DNA from: Candidatus Gemmiger excrementigallinarum
GTDB lineage: Bacteria; Bacillota; Clostridia; Oscillospirales; Ruminococcaceae
DNA: 64,000 nt
Assembly (NCBI GenBank): GCA_019116445.1
Contig: DXBP01000002.1
Location: 17,397-81,396, forward strand
Reading direction: 5' to 3'
Each line of letters starts with the position of its first letter. Position 1 is the first letter of the stretch. The notes beneath the pieces were generated by a model. That model saw only the letters and a program-made list of their open reading frames with translations, was not told the DNA's origin and did no database searches. The translations under genes and the position numbers were made by a program. Of this stretch, positions 18,605-27,546 are shown piece by piece.

Positions 18605-19834
18605 CTACAGCAACTTGCCGTCCTGCAGATTTGTTCCCTGCACAATAATCTCATCATACAGGCGCACTTCGTTGTCCGTTCCGATTGCGCCGTCAGCAGG
18701 GATCAGGATATAATTTTCATCTTCGTACAAGGTCGTGATTTTTAAAAAGCGCTGCAGGTTTCCGTATTTTACATACACTCCGCGGGCACCATCCACAATA
18801 TGCAGCGCTTCTTTATCAATACGGATTCCCTCATACGTCTTAATATCGATCTGCGCCGTTTCCTGCCCAAAGTTCAAGATTTCTGCATTGATCGTCTGGC
18901 ATTCAAACACCAGCTTGGCAAGTCCCGATTCCTCATCGGTATTCATTTCCACAAGCGTTGCGGCAAGCGGAGTATTCTGCTTGCCGGGCACACTGATTTT
19001 TACCGATGTAATGCCATCAAACCGTGCTGCGGTTTCCAGATCACAGACGGCATAAAACCGCCAGCTGAATCCTGTGGCGATCTGACCGGCACAATTGGTA
19101 TCTGTTGCAGGGAATCCATCTGTCAACATCTGCTGCAATTCTGCAGGAGATGCACCGTCCAGCGCAGCCTGATCCGTGACAATGGGCGCCATAGCCTCGG
19201 TACTGCTGAAATAGCCGTTGGTACTGGCCGTGATCGTCTGCAAAGAACTGAGCTGACTGTTGATTTCATCATACTCTGCCTGCAGCGAACTGATGGTCTG
19301 GGAAAAGTCTCCTGTTTGGCCGGTGCTGACTTGCAAACGGTTCTGTGCGAGCAAGAATTCATCCTCTGCATCGGTAATCCCGCTGTACTCAGCCGTATCC
19401 AGCTTATCCAGCAGATTGTACAGTGCCTGCCGCGTCTGAGTTGTCAGTACCGAGAGATCGCTGCCGGTAGAGTTCTGTGACTTACTCAACAGATCAATGG
19501 CACGCCCCAAGCGGTCAATGCGTTCCCGCAGCAAGCCCTGTGCATCATCGGTATAGCACTCCGCCACCACCGTACCATTGCTGACACGTTCACCATCCTT
19601 TACCAGATACCCAAGGTTTCCGGTACCGGGAACGGAAACCGTTTCAAAGGAAACGACCCCATCCAGTGTGACACTATCGGCCATTGTGTAGGCAATGGCG
19701 GTTTCCGTCTTATAGGACTGGTGAAAGATCACGAAGCATTGTATGACCACATACAAGGACACAGCGACCAGCAAAACGATGCCGATTGCTTTGGCGATAT
19801 GCCCTATGGCAGAGCGCGTCTTCGTGGAATCCAT
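18605..19834 (-). CDS. HlyD-family periplasmic adaptor-like membrane protein
   Basis: A 409-residue protein with one N-terminal membrane segment (about residues 15-37), then a beta domain, a long helical hairpin with coiled coil (about residues 100-190) and a C-terminal beta-rich part, the HlyD/membrane-fusion layout. In Gram-positives such proteins are exported accessory proteins of ABC transporters. No transporter gene lies beside it. ATG 19834 has AGGAGG 11 bases upstream. It sits between miaA and sepF, a position seen in other Clostridia, but its function is unknown. Confidence 0.75.
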   Translation of the reverse strand: MDSTKTRSAIGHIAKAIGIVLLVAVSLYVVIQCFVIFHQSYKTETAIAYTMADSVTLDGVVSFETVSVPGTGNLGYLVKDGERVSNGTVVAECYTDDAQGLLRERIDRLGRAIDLLSKSQNSTGSDLSVLTTQTRQALYNLLDKLDTAEYSGITDAEDEFLLAQNRLQVSTGQTGDFSQTISSLQAEYDEINSQLSSLQTITASTNGYFSSTEAMAPIVTDQAALDGASPAELQQMLTDGFPATDTNCAGQIATGFSWRFYAVCDLETAARFDGITSVKISVPGKQNTPLAATLVEMNTDEESGLAKLVFECQTINAEILNFGQETAQIDIKTYEGIRIDKEALHIVDGARGVYVKYGNLQRFLKITTLYEDENYILIPADGAIGTDNEVRLYDEIIVQGTNLQDGKLL

Positions 19835-19857
19835 GCAGTGCTTCGCCTCCTTCCCTC

Positions 19858-20802
19858 TCAGTCCTGCAAAAATTGCTGTACCAATGTTATGGCATGCTGT
19901 GTAACGTTTTCCTCATCCACATACAGCCACACAGCCTCGTTTTGGTGCCGAAACCAGGTAAGCTGCCGTTTGGCGTATTGGCGCGTCGCCTGTTTCAGGC
20001 GGGTTGTACATTCTTCCAGCGTTTGCCTTCCCTCAAAATAAGGAAAAAACTCTTTGTATCCAATCGCCTGTGCCGCTGTACGATAGTTTTCTTTCTGCTT
20101 CCACACAAGCTCTGCTTCCTTCAGAACACCGTCTGCCACCATACGGTCAACACGCTGATCGATACGTCGGTATAAAACCGAGCGATCGCGGCAAGTCAGA
20201 CACAGACACAGCGAACGAAACGGCGGCGTTTCCGGTCTGGAATTCTGCTGCTGTTCGCTCATTCGGCGCCCCGTTATTTCAAACAGTTCCAGCGCCCGAA
20301 TCACACGGGGGAGGTTGTTGGGGTGCACTTTAGCGGCATAAACCGGGTCTATCGCCGTAAGGCGATCATGCAAAACCTGTACACCGTTCGTCTGTGCCTC
20401 CTGCTGCAATCGCCTGCGAAGTTCCGGGTCTGTCTGTTCCGGAGCAAATGTCACACCATTCAGCAGGCTTGTGATGTACAAGCCTGTTCCTCCGACAACT
20501 AACGGCAGTTTTCCCCTGGCCGAAATCTGCGCAATCAAATCAGCCGCAGCAGGCACAAAATCCGCAACACTGTAGGGTTGTTCCGGCGAAAGGAAATCCA
20601 ACAAATGGTGCGGAATTCCTTCACGCTCTTCCATCGTTGCCTTCGCCGTTCCAATCGAAAGTTCCCGGTATACCTGCATGGAATCGGCATTGATGATTTC
20701 CCCGCCGAATTCCTTGGCCAGAGCAACGGAGAGGGCTGTTTTTCCTGTAGCTGTAGGGCCTCCGATCGCCACCACACGCAAACGGTCAGACAAGGCGTCC
20801 AA
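19858..20802 (-). CDS. miaA: tRNA dimethylallyltransferase
   Basis: A 314-residue enzyme that puts an isopentenyl group on A37 of UNN-reading tRNAs; MiaB then methylthiolates it. The P-loop is GPTATGKTAL, DSMQVYREL binds the acceptor, and VGGTGLYI is conserved. The TTG start at 20802 overlaps the end of mutL by 17 bases; downstream TTG codons are possible. Presence in the same run as miaB, mutS and mutL is typical. Confidence 0.93.
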   Translation of the reverse strand: MDALSDRLRVVAIGGPTATGKTALSVALAKEFGGEIINADSMQVYRELSIGTAKATMEEREGIPHHLLDFLSPEQPYSVADFVPAAADLIAQISARGKLPLVVGGTGLYITSLLNGVTFAPEQTDPELRRRLQQEAQTNGVQVLHDRLTAIDPVYAAKVHPNNLPRVIRALELFEITGRRMSEQQQNSRPETPPFRSLCLCLTCRDRSVLYRRIDQRVDRMVADGVLKEAELVWKQKENYRTAAQAIGYKEFFPYFEGRQTLEECTTRLKQATRQYAKRQLTWFRHQNEAVWLYVDEENVTQHAITLVQQFLQD

Positions 20803-22855
20803 ACTGCTTTTCCAGCTCCTTCCGAGTAATTTTCAGTACGCAGGGGCGGCCATGCGGGCAAAATGGCGGGATAGAGCCATCCAGAATATTCTGCGCCAGG
20901 GACAACATTTCCAACTCGCTGGTGCGGTCCCCCGCCTTGATGGCTGCACGGCAGGCAATGGAGTGCAGAACCCACTCGGTCTTTTCCCGTAGCGCATCCC
21001 GGCTGCCATCCACAAAGCGGGACGCCAGCTCCACGACCATATCCTCCACATCGTCCACCGGCACATCCGCCGGTACGGCGCGAACCATAACCGTTGAGCC
21101 ACCGAAATCTTCTACTTCCAGACCGGCATCATTGAGCATCTCCTCATTTTGCAACAGCGCCTGTTTCTCCGCAGCCGTCAGATTGACCTGTACAGGCACC
21201 AGCAGCATCTGTGCAGGTACATTGCCATAATCTTTAGCCAATTTTTCAAACAGGATGCGCTCGTGGGCAGCGTGCTTGTCAATCAGGCAGAGCTCGCCTT
21301 CCCGCTCCGTGATAATATAGGTCTTGAACACTTCCCCCACCAGACGCAAAGGCTGAACACTCGGCGGAGCCATTGTAGTCTGCTGCGGGGTTTCCTTTTC
21401 CTGGGGCAAAGCACTCAGGGCATGCATGCTTTGCTGCTCCGGTTCCGGGACTGTTGGCGGCGTCGGCTCATTTTCTTCCTTAATGGTCGGAATCACCGCC
21501 GCCTTTTCTGTAACTGTTGCCGAAATTTCTTGCTTTTTTTCCGGCAAGTCAGGCAGAATATCCAGCACCGTGTCATTGCGCACCGTAGAAACAGCCGGCT
21601 GCGGCGCAATCGGCTTGGGAGCAGGCGCCGTCTGGTAGCGCGGCGCAGGAGATTCTACCGAAACTACCCCGGGCAAGGGACGTACCGGCACAGAGTCAGT
21701 CAACTTGTTCAACGCCCGATATTCTGCCGCTGACAGTGTTGTGAAGCGAGGTTTTTCCGGCGCGCGCGGAGGAACCGGCGTTGCAGGTACGGTCGGTTCT
21801 GGCTCAGCCGCAGCAGGCTTGGGGGCAGGTGCGCCCTGCGCCATTGCAAATCGGCATTCACCACTACCGGGGGTTGTCAATGCCATGCGCACCGACCGGT
21901 ATACGGCGTCAAAGACATCGCTCTCTCTGGCAAAACGTATTTCGGTTTTGGCGGGATGAACGTTGACGTCGACCAGATCGGCCGGCATATCCAGCATAAG
22001 TACTGCGCCAGGGAACTTGCCCTGCATCATAGTTCCTTTATAAGCATTTTCCAGCGCAGCCATCATGGTACGGTTTTTGACATACCGTCCGTTAACAAAA
22101 AAGTGCTGCGTACCGCGGCTTGCCCGGCAGGCCCGGGGCGGTGTGATCAGACCTGTAATATGATAAACACCGCTGCCGCCGTCTACCGGAAGGAGGTCAC
22201 GGGCAAAATCACGCCCCAACACAGCATACACGGCGCTGCGCAAATCCCCATCTCCCGGTGTCAGAAATTGCTGCTTGCCTTCCCGAATCAGGCGAAAACT
22301 GATTTCCGGATGGGACAGGGCGGCATGAAGTACCGTTTCCGCCACATAGGTTCCCTCACTGGCGTCCTTTTTCAGGAATTTCATGCGGGCGGGCGTATTA
22401 TAAAACAGTTCATTGACCGTAATCGTTGTACCCACGGGGCGGGCTCCGGGTTCCATGCCTTTCGGTTCGCCGCCCTCGATGCGATAGCAACAGGCATATT
22501 CATCCTGCTCCGTGCGGGTCAGCACTTCCACTTTGGCAACGCTGGCAATGGACGCCAGGGCTTCGCCGCGGAATCCAAGGGTATGGATATGGTTCAGATC
22601 CTCTGCCGAAGCAATCTTGCTGGTTGCATGGCGGATAAACGCTTTATCAATGTACTCCGCTTCGATACCGCTGCCATTATCCACGATCTGCAGCTGGGCG
22701 ATTCCGCCGCGCGTGGCAGACAGTGTGATCTGGGTCGCACCGGCATCAATGGCATTTTCCAGCAGTTCCTTGGCAACCGATGCCGGGCGTTCCACCACTT
22801 CACCGGCCGCAATCAATTCCGCCGTATGTTTGTCCAGTACGCGGATCTCTGCCAT
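20786..22855 (-). CDS. mutL: DNA mismatch repair protein MutL
   Basis: A 689-residue GHKL ATPase. N-terminal motifs are IAAGEVVERPASV, NAIDAGAT and GFRGEAL with TLGFRG. A Pro/Ala-rich linker of about 150 residues leads to the dimerisation domain, which carries DKHAAHERILFE, the metal-binding endonuclease-type motif of MutL proteins in organisms without MutH, and a CPHGRP motif near the C-terminus. ATG 22855 has AGGTGAATT upstream; it follows mutS by 15 bases. Confidence 0.94.
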   Translation of the reverse strand: MAEIRVLDKHTAELIAAGEVVERPASVAKELLENAIDAGATQITLSATRGGIAQLQIVDNGSGIEAEYIDKAFIRHATSKIASAEDLNHIHTLGFRGEALASIASVAKVEVLTRTEQDEYACCYRIEGGEPKGMEPGARPVGTTITVNELFYNTPARMKFLKKDASEGTYVAETVLHAALSHPEISFRLIREGKQQFLTPGDGDLRSAVYAVLGRDFARDLLPVDGGSGVYHITGLITPPRACRASRGTQHFFVNGRYVKNRTMMAALENAYKGTMMQGKFPGAVLMLDMPADLVDVNVHPAKTEIRFARESDVFDAVYRSVRMALTTPGSGECRFAMAQGAPAPKPAAAEPEPTVPATPVPPRAPEKPRFTTLSAAEYRALNKLTDSVPVRPLPGVVSVESPAPRYQTAPAPKPIAPQPAVSTVRNDTVLDILPDLPEKKQEISATVTEKAAVIPTIKEENEPTPPTVPEPEQQSMHALSALPQEKETPQQTTMAPPSVQPLRLVGEVFKTYIITEREGELCLIDKHAAHERILFEKLAKDYGNVPAQMLLVPVQVNLTAAEKQALLQNEEMLNDAGLEVEDFGGSTVMVRAVPADVPVDDVEDMVVELASRFVDGSRDALREKTEWVLHSIACRAAIKAGDRTSELEMLSLAQNILDGSIPPFCPHGRPCVLKITRKELEKQFGRLV

Positions 22856-22870
22856 GCAATTCACCTGCCT

Positions 22871-25489
22871 TTAGTCTTTATCCAATACATTTTTCAGTTC
22901 ATACAAAAAGTTCAACGCTTCCAGCGGCGTCAGGGTTTCAATATCAACGCTGTGCAGTTTATCCACCACTTCACTGGGCACGGCAGGATTGTTGTAGGCT
23001 TCCACCGTTTCAAAATCCAGTTGCATGGTCTGGTTGCGCCCCGGTGCATTGGCTTCCAGCTGACGCAGAATCACGTGGGCGCGTTTGGTCACGCTGGAGG
23101 GCAGACCGGCCAGTTTGGCAACTTCGATACCATAACTGTCATCCGCCGGGCCTGCCACAATACGCCGCAGGAAAGTAATGTCCTCTCCGCGCTTCTTAAC
23201 GGCAATATTGTAGTTTTTGACGCCGTAGATATCTTTGTCCATGCCGGTAAGCTCATGATAATGGGTTGCAAACAGCGTCTTGCACCCAATGTTATCACAA
23301 ATATACTCCACCACAGCCCGGGCAATACTCATGCCGTCAAACGTAGAAGTACCGCGGCCGATCTCATCCAGAATCACCAGACTGTTCTTGCTGGCGTGAC
23401 GCAGAATTTCAGCCACCTCCGTCATCTCGACCATAAAGGTAGACTGTCCGGCTGCCAGATCATCCGAAGCACCGACGCGGGTAAAAATAGCGTCTACTAC
23501 ACCAATGTGCGCACTGGACGCCGGCACAAAGCAGCCGATCTGTGCCATCAGGGCAATCAAGGCATTCTGCCGCATGAAAGTCGATTTACCGGCCATATTG
23601 GGACCGGTGATCAGCAGCATACGGTTTTCGCCCTCATCCAGCAGGGTGTCGTTGGGCACAAAGAGCGTACCTTTCAGCATCTGCTCAATGACCGGATGAC
23701 GCCCCTCCTTGATTTCGATGACACCGCTTTCGTCCACCGTCGGCCGCACATAGTTGTTCTGCACGGCCACTTCGGCAAACCCGGCCAGCACATCCAACTG
23801 TGCAACCGCCAGCGCTGTGCGCTGAATTCGTACGATCTGGGCCGAAATATCCGCCAGAAGGTCTGCAAACAGCTGATGTTCCAACACCAGCAACCGCTCG
23901 TTGGCTCCCAGAATCTTGTTTTCCAGTTCCTTGAGTTCTGGGGTGATGTAACGTTCCCCTGTCGTCAGGGTCTGCTTGCGGGTAAAGTTGTCCGGGACCG
24001 AGTCTGTATAAGAGCGACTGACTTCAATATAATAGCCGAACACCTTATTGAAGCCGATTTTCAGCTTGGGGATTCCTGTTTCCTCACGCAATTTAGCTTC
24101 CAGACTGGCCAGGTATCCCTTGCCGCCGTGCATGATGTCGCGCAGTTCATCCACTTCGCTGTTGTACCCGGCGCGAATGGCTCCACCGTCTTTCAGCGTG
24201 GCCGGCGGATCATCCACCAGAGCGGTGGTGATTTTCTGCAGCAGATCATCCAGCGGGTCGATCTGCTCTGCCAACTGTTTCAGCAAAACCGCACCGCAGC
24301 CAGCAGCCTGTGTTTTTACCTCCGGAAGGCGCGCACAGGTATCCCCCAGGGCTTTCACTTCCCGCGGCGTTGCAGATCCATACAGGATACGGGTCGTCAG
24401 GCGTTCAATATCAAATACGTGGGACAGTGCTTCTTTCAGATCCGCTCGGGCGATGTTGGCTGTATACAGCGCCTGCACTGCTTCCAGACGGGCGTTGATT
24501 GCCTGGGCGTCCACCAGCGGCTGTTCGATCCAGGAACGAAGCATCCGCTTGCCCATGGATGTTTCGGTTTTGTCCAACACCCAAAGCAACGTGCCGCGCT
24601 TCTCCCGCCCGCGCATCGTTTCCGTCAGTTCCAGGTTGGCACGGGTCACGGGCGACAGACGCATATACTGTGCATCGGCGTAGTTCTCCACCGTCTTGAT
24701 GCGTTCCAGGCCATGCTTCTGCGTTTCCTGCAGGTAATTGAGCAATGCCGACATTGCGTACGGAACCAGTGCATCGCCTTCATACCCCAGCGTTGCTCGC
24801 CAATCCGCACCAAATTGCCCCGCCATCGTAGATTCCATCAGGGCCTCTTTATAGCAGGATTCTTCCCGCAGTTCCACCAGCGCACTGGTATGTTGCTTGA
24901 TGTAGGCGGTAACATCCTTGAAATCCAGCATAGACGGACAAATCAGGATCTCGCTGGGCATATAACGGCACAGTTCCGTAATGATGGCTCCGCCGATTTT
25001 TTCGGCATTGAGTTCTGTGGCGCGCGCTTCGCCGGTGGAAATATCGGCGAAGCAGATGCCCGCCTGCCAGCGGCCACGGCGACGCTTGCAGTAAATACTG
25101 CACAGATAGTTGTTTTTATCCTCTGCCAGCATACTGCTCTCAATGACGGTACCCGGCGTAACCACGCGGATAATATCCCGTTTGACAAGCCCTTTGGCCA
25201 GCGCCGGGTCTTCCATCTGCTCACAGATGGCCACTTTGTATCCCTTGGCAATCAGGCGGGCCACATAGGTTTCGTAGGAGTGGAACGGAACCCCGCACAT
25301 GGGCGCACGTTCTTCCTTGCCGCAGTTTTTCCCGGTCAGCGTCAGTTCCAGTTCCCGCGAAGCTGTGAGGGCATCGTCATAGAACATCTCATAAAAGTCG
25401 CCGACACGGTAAAAGAGAATTTCATTGGGATGCTGTTTCTTGATCTCAAAATACTGCTGCATCATGGGCGATACTGCTTGTTCGGCCAT
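22871..25489 (-). CDS. mutS: DNA mismatch repair protein MutS
   Basis: An 872-residue mismatch sensor. The N-terminal mismatch-reading motif is FYRVGDFYEMF (Phe-X-Glu type), connector and lever domains follow, and the C-terminal ATPase has GPNMAGKSTFMRQ and DEIGRGTSTFDG. It recognises mispairs and recruits MutL, encoded next. AGGAG lies upstream of ATG 25489. Confidence 0.96.
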   Translation of the reverse strand: MAEQAVSPMMQQYFEIKKQHPNEILFYRVGDFYEMFYDDALTASRELELTLTGKNCGKEERAPMCGVPFHSYETYVARLIAKGYKVAICEQMEDPALAKGLVKRDIIRVVTPGTVIESSMLAEDKNNYLCSIYCKRRRGRWQAGICFADISTGEARATELNAEKIGGAIITELCRYMPSEILICPSMLDFKDVTAYIKQHTSALVELREESCYKEALMESTMAGQFGADWRATLGYEGDALVPYAMSALLNYLQETQKHGLERIKTVENYADAQYMRLSPVTRANLELTETMRGREKRGTLLWVLDKTETSMGKRMLRSWIEQPLVDAQAINARLEAVQALYTANIARADLKEALSHVFDIERLTTRILYGSATPREVKALGDTCARLPEVKTQAAGCGAVLLKQLAEQIDPLDDLLQKITTALVDDPPATLKDGGAIRAGYNSEVDELRDIMHGGKGYLASLEAKLREETGIPKLKIGFNKVFGYYIEVSRSYTDSVPDNFTRKQTLTTGERYITPELKELENKILGANERLLVLEHQLFADLLADISAQIVRIQRTALAVAQLDVLAGFAEVAVQNNYVRPTVDESGVIEIKEGRHPVIEQMLKGTLFVPNDTLLDEGENRMLLITGPNMAGKSTFMRQNALIALMAQIGCFVPASSAHIGVVDAIFTRVGASDDLAAGQSTFMVEMTEVAEILRHASKNSLVILDEIGRGTSTFDGMSIARAVVEYICDNIGCKTLFATHYHELTGMDKDIYGVKNYNIAVKKRGEDITFLRRIVAGPADDSYGIEVAKLAGLPSSVTKRAHVILRQLEANAPGRNQTMQLDFETVEAYNNPAVPSEVVDKLHSVDIETLTPLEALNFLYELKNVLDKD

Positions 25490-25535
25490 GTTTCACACTC
25501 CTGTTACTTCTCAAAAATCCGTTTTTCTGCCCTCA

Positions 25536-25943
25536 TCAATGGCAGCCGCCGCAGGTGGCGCAGCTGCCGGTGCAACCGCCCTCGGGTTCACGGACAGTCA
25601 TGGGATCGCCGCCGTTCATGGCAGTGTTGATGATGGCATCGATATAGCTGACCATGGCTTCACACTCTGCCTTGGCAGCGGTGTAACGTACCATGCCCTC
25701 GCTGGCCATGATCTGGCTGTACAGATCATTGATGCGCTGGTTCAGTTCCGCAACGCGCGCAGCATCAGTTTCAGCCTTGGCACTCTCATTGTTGAGATCC
25801 AGACGGGCCAGATTGAATTCCCCGATCATGTTCTGCAGTTCCTGGTCGGCGTCATTGGCACGGCGCGCCGCATCCAGTTCCAGATACCGGGGATCGGTCT
25901 GCATCGCAGCCGCAGCTTTCTTGAACAAATCCATGCAATCCAT
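25536..25943 (-). CDS. YlbF/YmcA family protein with cysteine-rich tail
   Basis: A 135-residue mostly helical protein of the YlbF (DUF964) family. The family forms the Y-complex that affects RNase Y mRNA processing, competence and biofilm; those proteins carry Fe-S clusters. The C-terminal tail reads GGCTGSCATCGGCH, with four closely spaced cysteines suited to metal or Fe-S binding. AAAGGAG lies upstream of ATG 25943. It lies between miaB and mutS in one run. Confidence 0.85.
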   Translation of the reverse strand: MDCMDLFKKAAAAMQTDPRYLELDAARRANDADQELQNMIGEFNLARLDLNNESAKAETDAARVAELNQRINDLYSQIMASEGMVRYTAAKAECEAMVSYIDAIINTAMNGGDPMTVREPEGGCTGSCATCGGCH

Positions 25944-25963
25944 TTTCTATAACTCCTTTGTTG

Positions 25964-27358
25964 TTATTCTTTTTCTTCCGATACCAATTCTCCGGTCAGC
26001 AGTGCTGCCCGCGAGCCCGTAAGGCGAACCTGTGCCCACTGGCCGATCAGACTTTCCGATGCGGGAAATTCCACCACCAGGTTGTTATCCAATCTTCCGT
26101 TCACCGTACCCGGCGTGCGGCCGGCGGCCTCTGCCAGAACGCGCACAGTCTGCCCCGTCATAGCGGCCACTGCAGAAAATGCAAACTCATCCTGGGTGCG
26201 CAGCAAACGTTCCATCCGGGCCGCTTTTTCAGCATGTGCCGTGGGGTCCGGCATCTTTGCTGCCGGCGTACCGTTGCGCTTGGAATAAATGAACGTGAAC
26301 AGCTGCATATAGCCGACTTTGCGCACCAAATCCAGCGTTGCCTGGAAATCTTCCTCGGTTTCGCCCGGGAAGCCCACAATAATGTCGCTGGAGAAGGTTA
26401 CGCCAGGAATCTTGTTGCGGGCATAATCCACCAGCTCCAGGTACTGTTCCACCGTGTAATGGCGGTTCATCTGCTGCAGCAGGCGATTGCTGCCGGACTG
26501 CACAGGCAAATGAATGTGTTTACAAAGATGCGGCTGTGCCGCGATGGTATCGATCAGTTTATGGCTGGCATCCTTGGGATGACTGGTCATAAAACGGATC
26601 TGATAATCACCGGGCACCGCGCAGAGCAGATTGAGCAAATCGGCAAAGTCGATGGGATGTTCCAAGCCTTTGCCATAGCTGTTGACGTTCTGGCCCAGCA
26701 ACGTGATTTCTTTGTAACCTTTTGCAATCAGATCCTTGAATTCCGCCAGAATCGCATCCGGTTCCCGGCTGCGCTCCCGCCCGCGTACATAGGGTACAAT
26801 GCAATAGGTGCAGAAATTGTCACAACCATACATGATCGGCAGCCAGGCCCGGAATCCGGAATCCCGCCGAATGGGCAGATCCTCCACCACAGCATTGCGC
26901 TGCTCGGGATTTTCCAGATAGCGTTTGCCGCGGCGCAGACGTTCCGCCAGCATGGAGGGCAGACGGTCGATGCCGTCCACGCCGAAAACCAGATCCACAT
27001 ACGGGTAACTCTGGCGCAATTTTTCCACGATATGGGGCTGCTGGGCCATACATCCGCACACGCCGATGATCAGCCGCGGATTCTGCTCTTTAAGCTTTTT
27101 GAGCGCACCGATGTTGCCAAACACACGCTGTTCGGCATGTTCCCGTACCGCACAGGTATTGAACAGAATCAAATCGGCATCTTCCAGGGTATCGCACAGT
27201 CCGAAACCGACGTCCTGCAAAACCCCCCGGATTTTTTCACCGTCATTCACATTTTGCTGGCAGCCGTAGCTGCGCACAAACGCCAAGGGCGGCGTTTCAT
27301 AGTAAGCTGCCAGCGTTTTGGCAGCCGCTTCGTTATGGATATAAGTCAGTTTTTCCAA
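25964..27358 (-). CDS. miaB: tRNA-2-methylthio-N6-dimethylallyladenosine synthase
   Basis: A 464-residue radical SAM methylthiotransferase. The N-terminal UPF0004 domain has SYGCQQNVND; the radical SAM cluster is CDNFCTYCIVP; a C-terminal TRAM domain ends the protein. It adds the methylthio group to i6A37 made by MiaA. I chose TTG 27358, which has AAGGAG seven bases upstream; the longer frame to 27457 lies in the promoter region and is not credible. Confidence 0.94.
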   Translation of the reverse strand: MEKLTYIHNEAAAKTLAAYYETPPLAFVRSYGCQQNVNDGEKIRGVLQDVGFGLCDTLEDADLILFNTCAVREHAEQRVFGNIGALKKLKEQNPRLIIGVCGCMAQQPHIVEKLRQSYPYVDLVFGVDGIDRLPSMLAERLRRGKRYLENPEQRNAVVEDLPIRRDSGFRAWLPIMYGCDNFCTYCIVPYVRGRERSREPDAILAEFKDLIAKGYKEITLLGQNVNSYGKGLEHPIDFADLLNLLCAVPGDYQIRFMTSHPKDASHKLIDTIAAQPHLCKHIHLPVQSGSNRLLQQMNRHYTVEQYLELVDYARNKIPGVTFSSDIIVGFPGETEEDFQATLDLVRKVGYMQLFTFIYSKRNGTPAAKMPDPTAHAEKAARMERLLRTQDEFAFSAVAAMTGQTVRVLAEAAGRTPGTVNGRLDNNLVVEFPASESLIGQWAQVRLTGSRAALLTGELVSEEKE

Positions 27359-27400
27359 GAGAATTCTCCTTAAGGGCACACAAATCCAATATACCGTAAT

Positions 27401-27429
27401 AGTATAGCAAATTACCCGGAAAAGTACAA
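27401..27429 (-). promoter_or_regulatory. Promoter of the miaB-mutS-mutL-miaA run
   Basis: Minus-strand TTGTAC (27424-27429), a 17-base spacer ending TTTGC, and TATACT (27401-27406), an extended -10 promoter. Confidence 0.75.
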
Positions 27430-27496
27430 GCGGTTGTTTTCCTTTTTTGTGAGGCATACGCTATCCTGTGGTTTGCGATACTGTGAAACCGCAGGC

Positions 27497-27537
27497 AAAA
27501 ATCCGGGAATCCCCGTCATGCGGGAACTCCCGGATTG
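27497..27537 (-). terminator. Intrinsic terminator after uvrA
   Basis: A 9-bp stem (27500-27508 with 27528-27536) enclosing a structured loop, followed on the minus strand by TTTTTG. Confidence 0.75.
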
Positions 27538-27546
27538 TACCGATTT

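Noticed and set aside
21956..25630. 1224-codon open frame on the plus strand
   Set aside because: It is antisense to mutS and mutL, whose motifs are intact; the frame is open because of codon bias, not selection.
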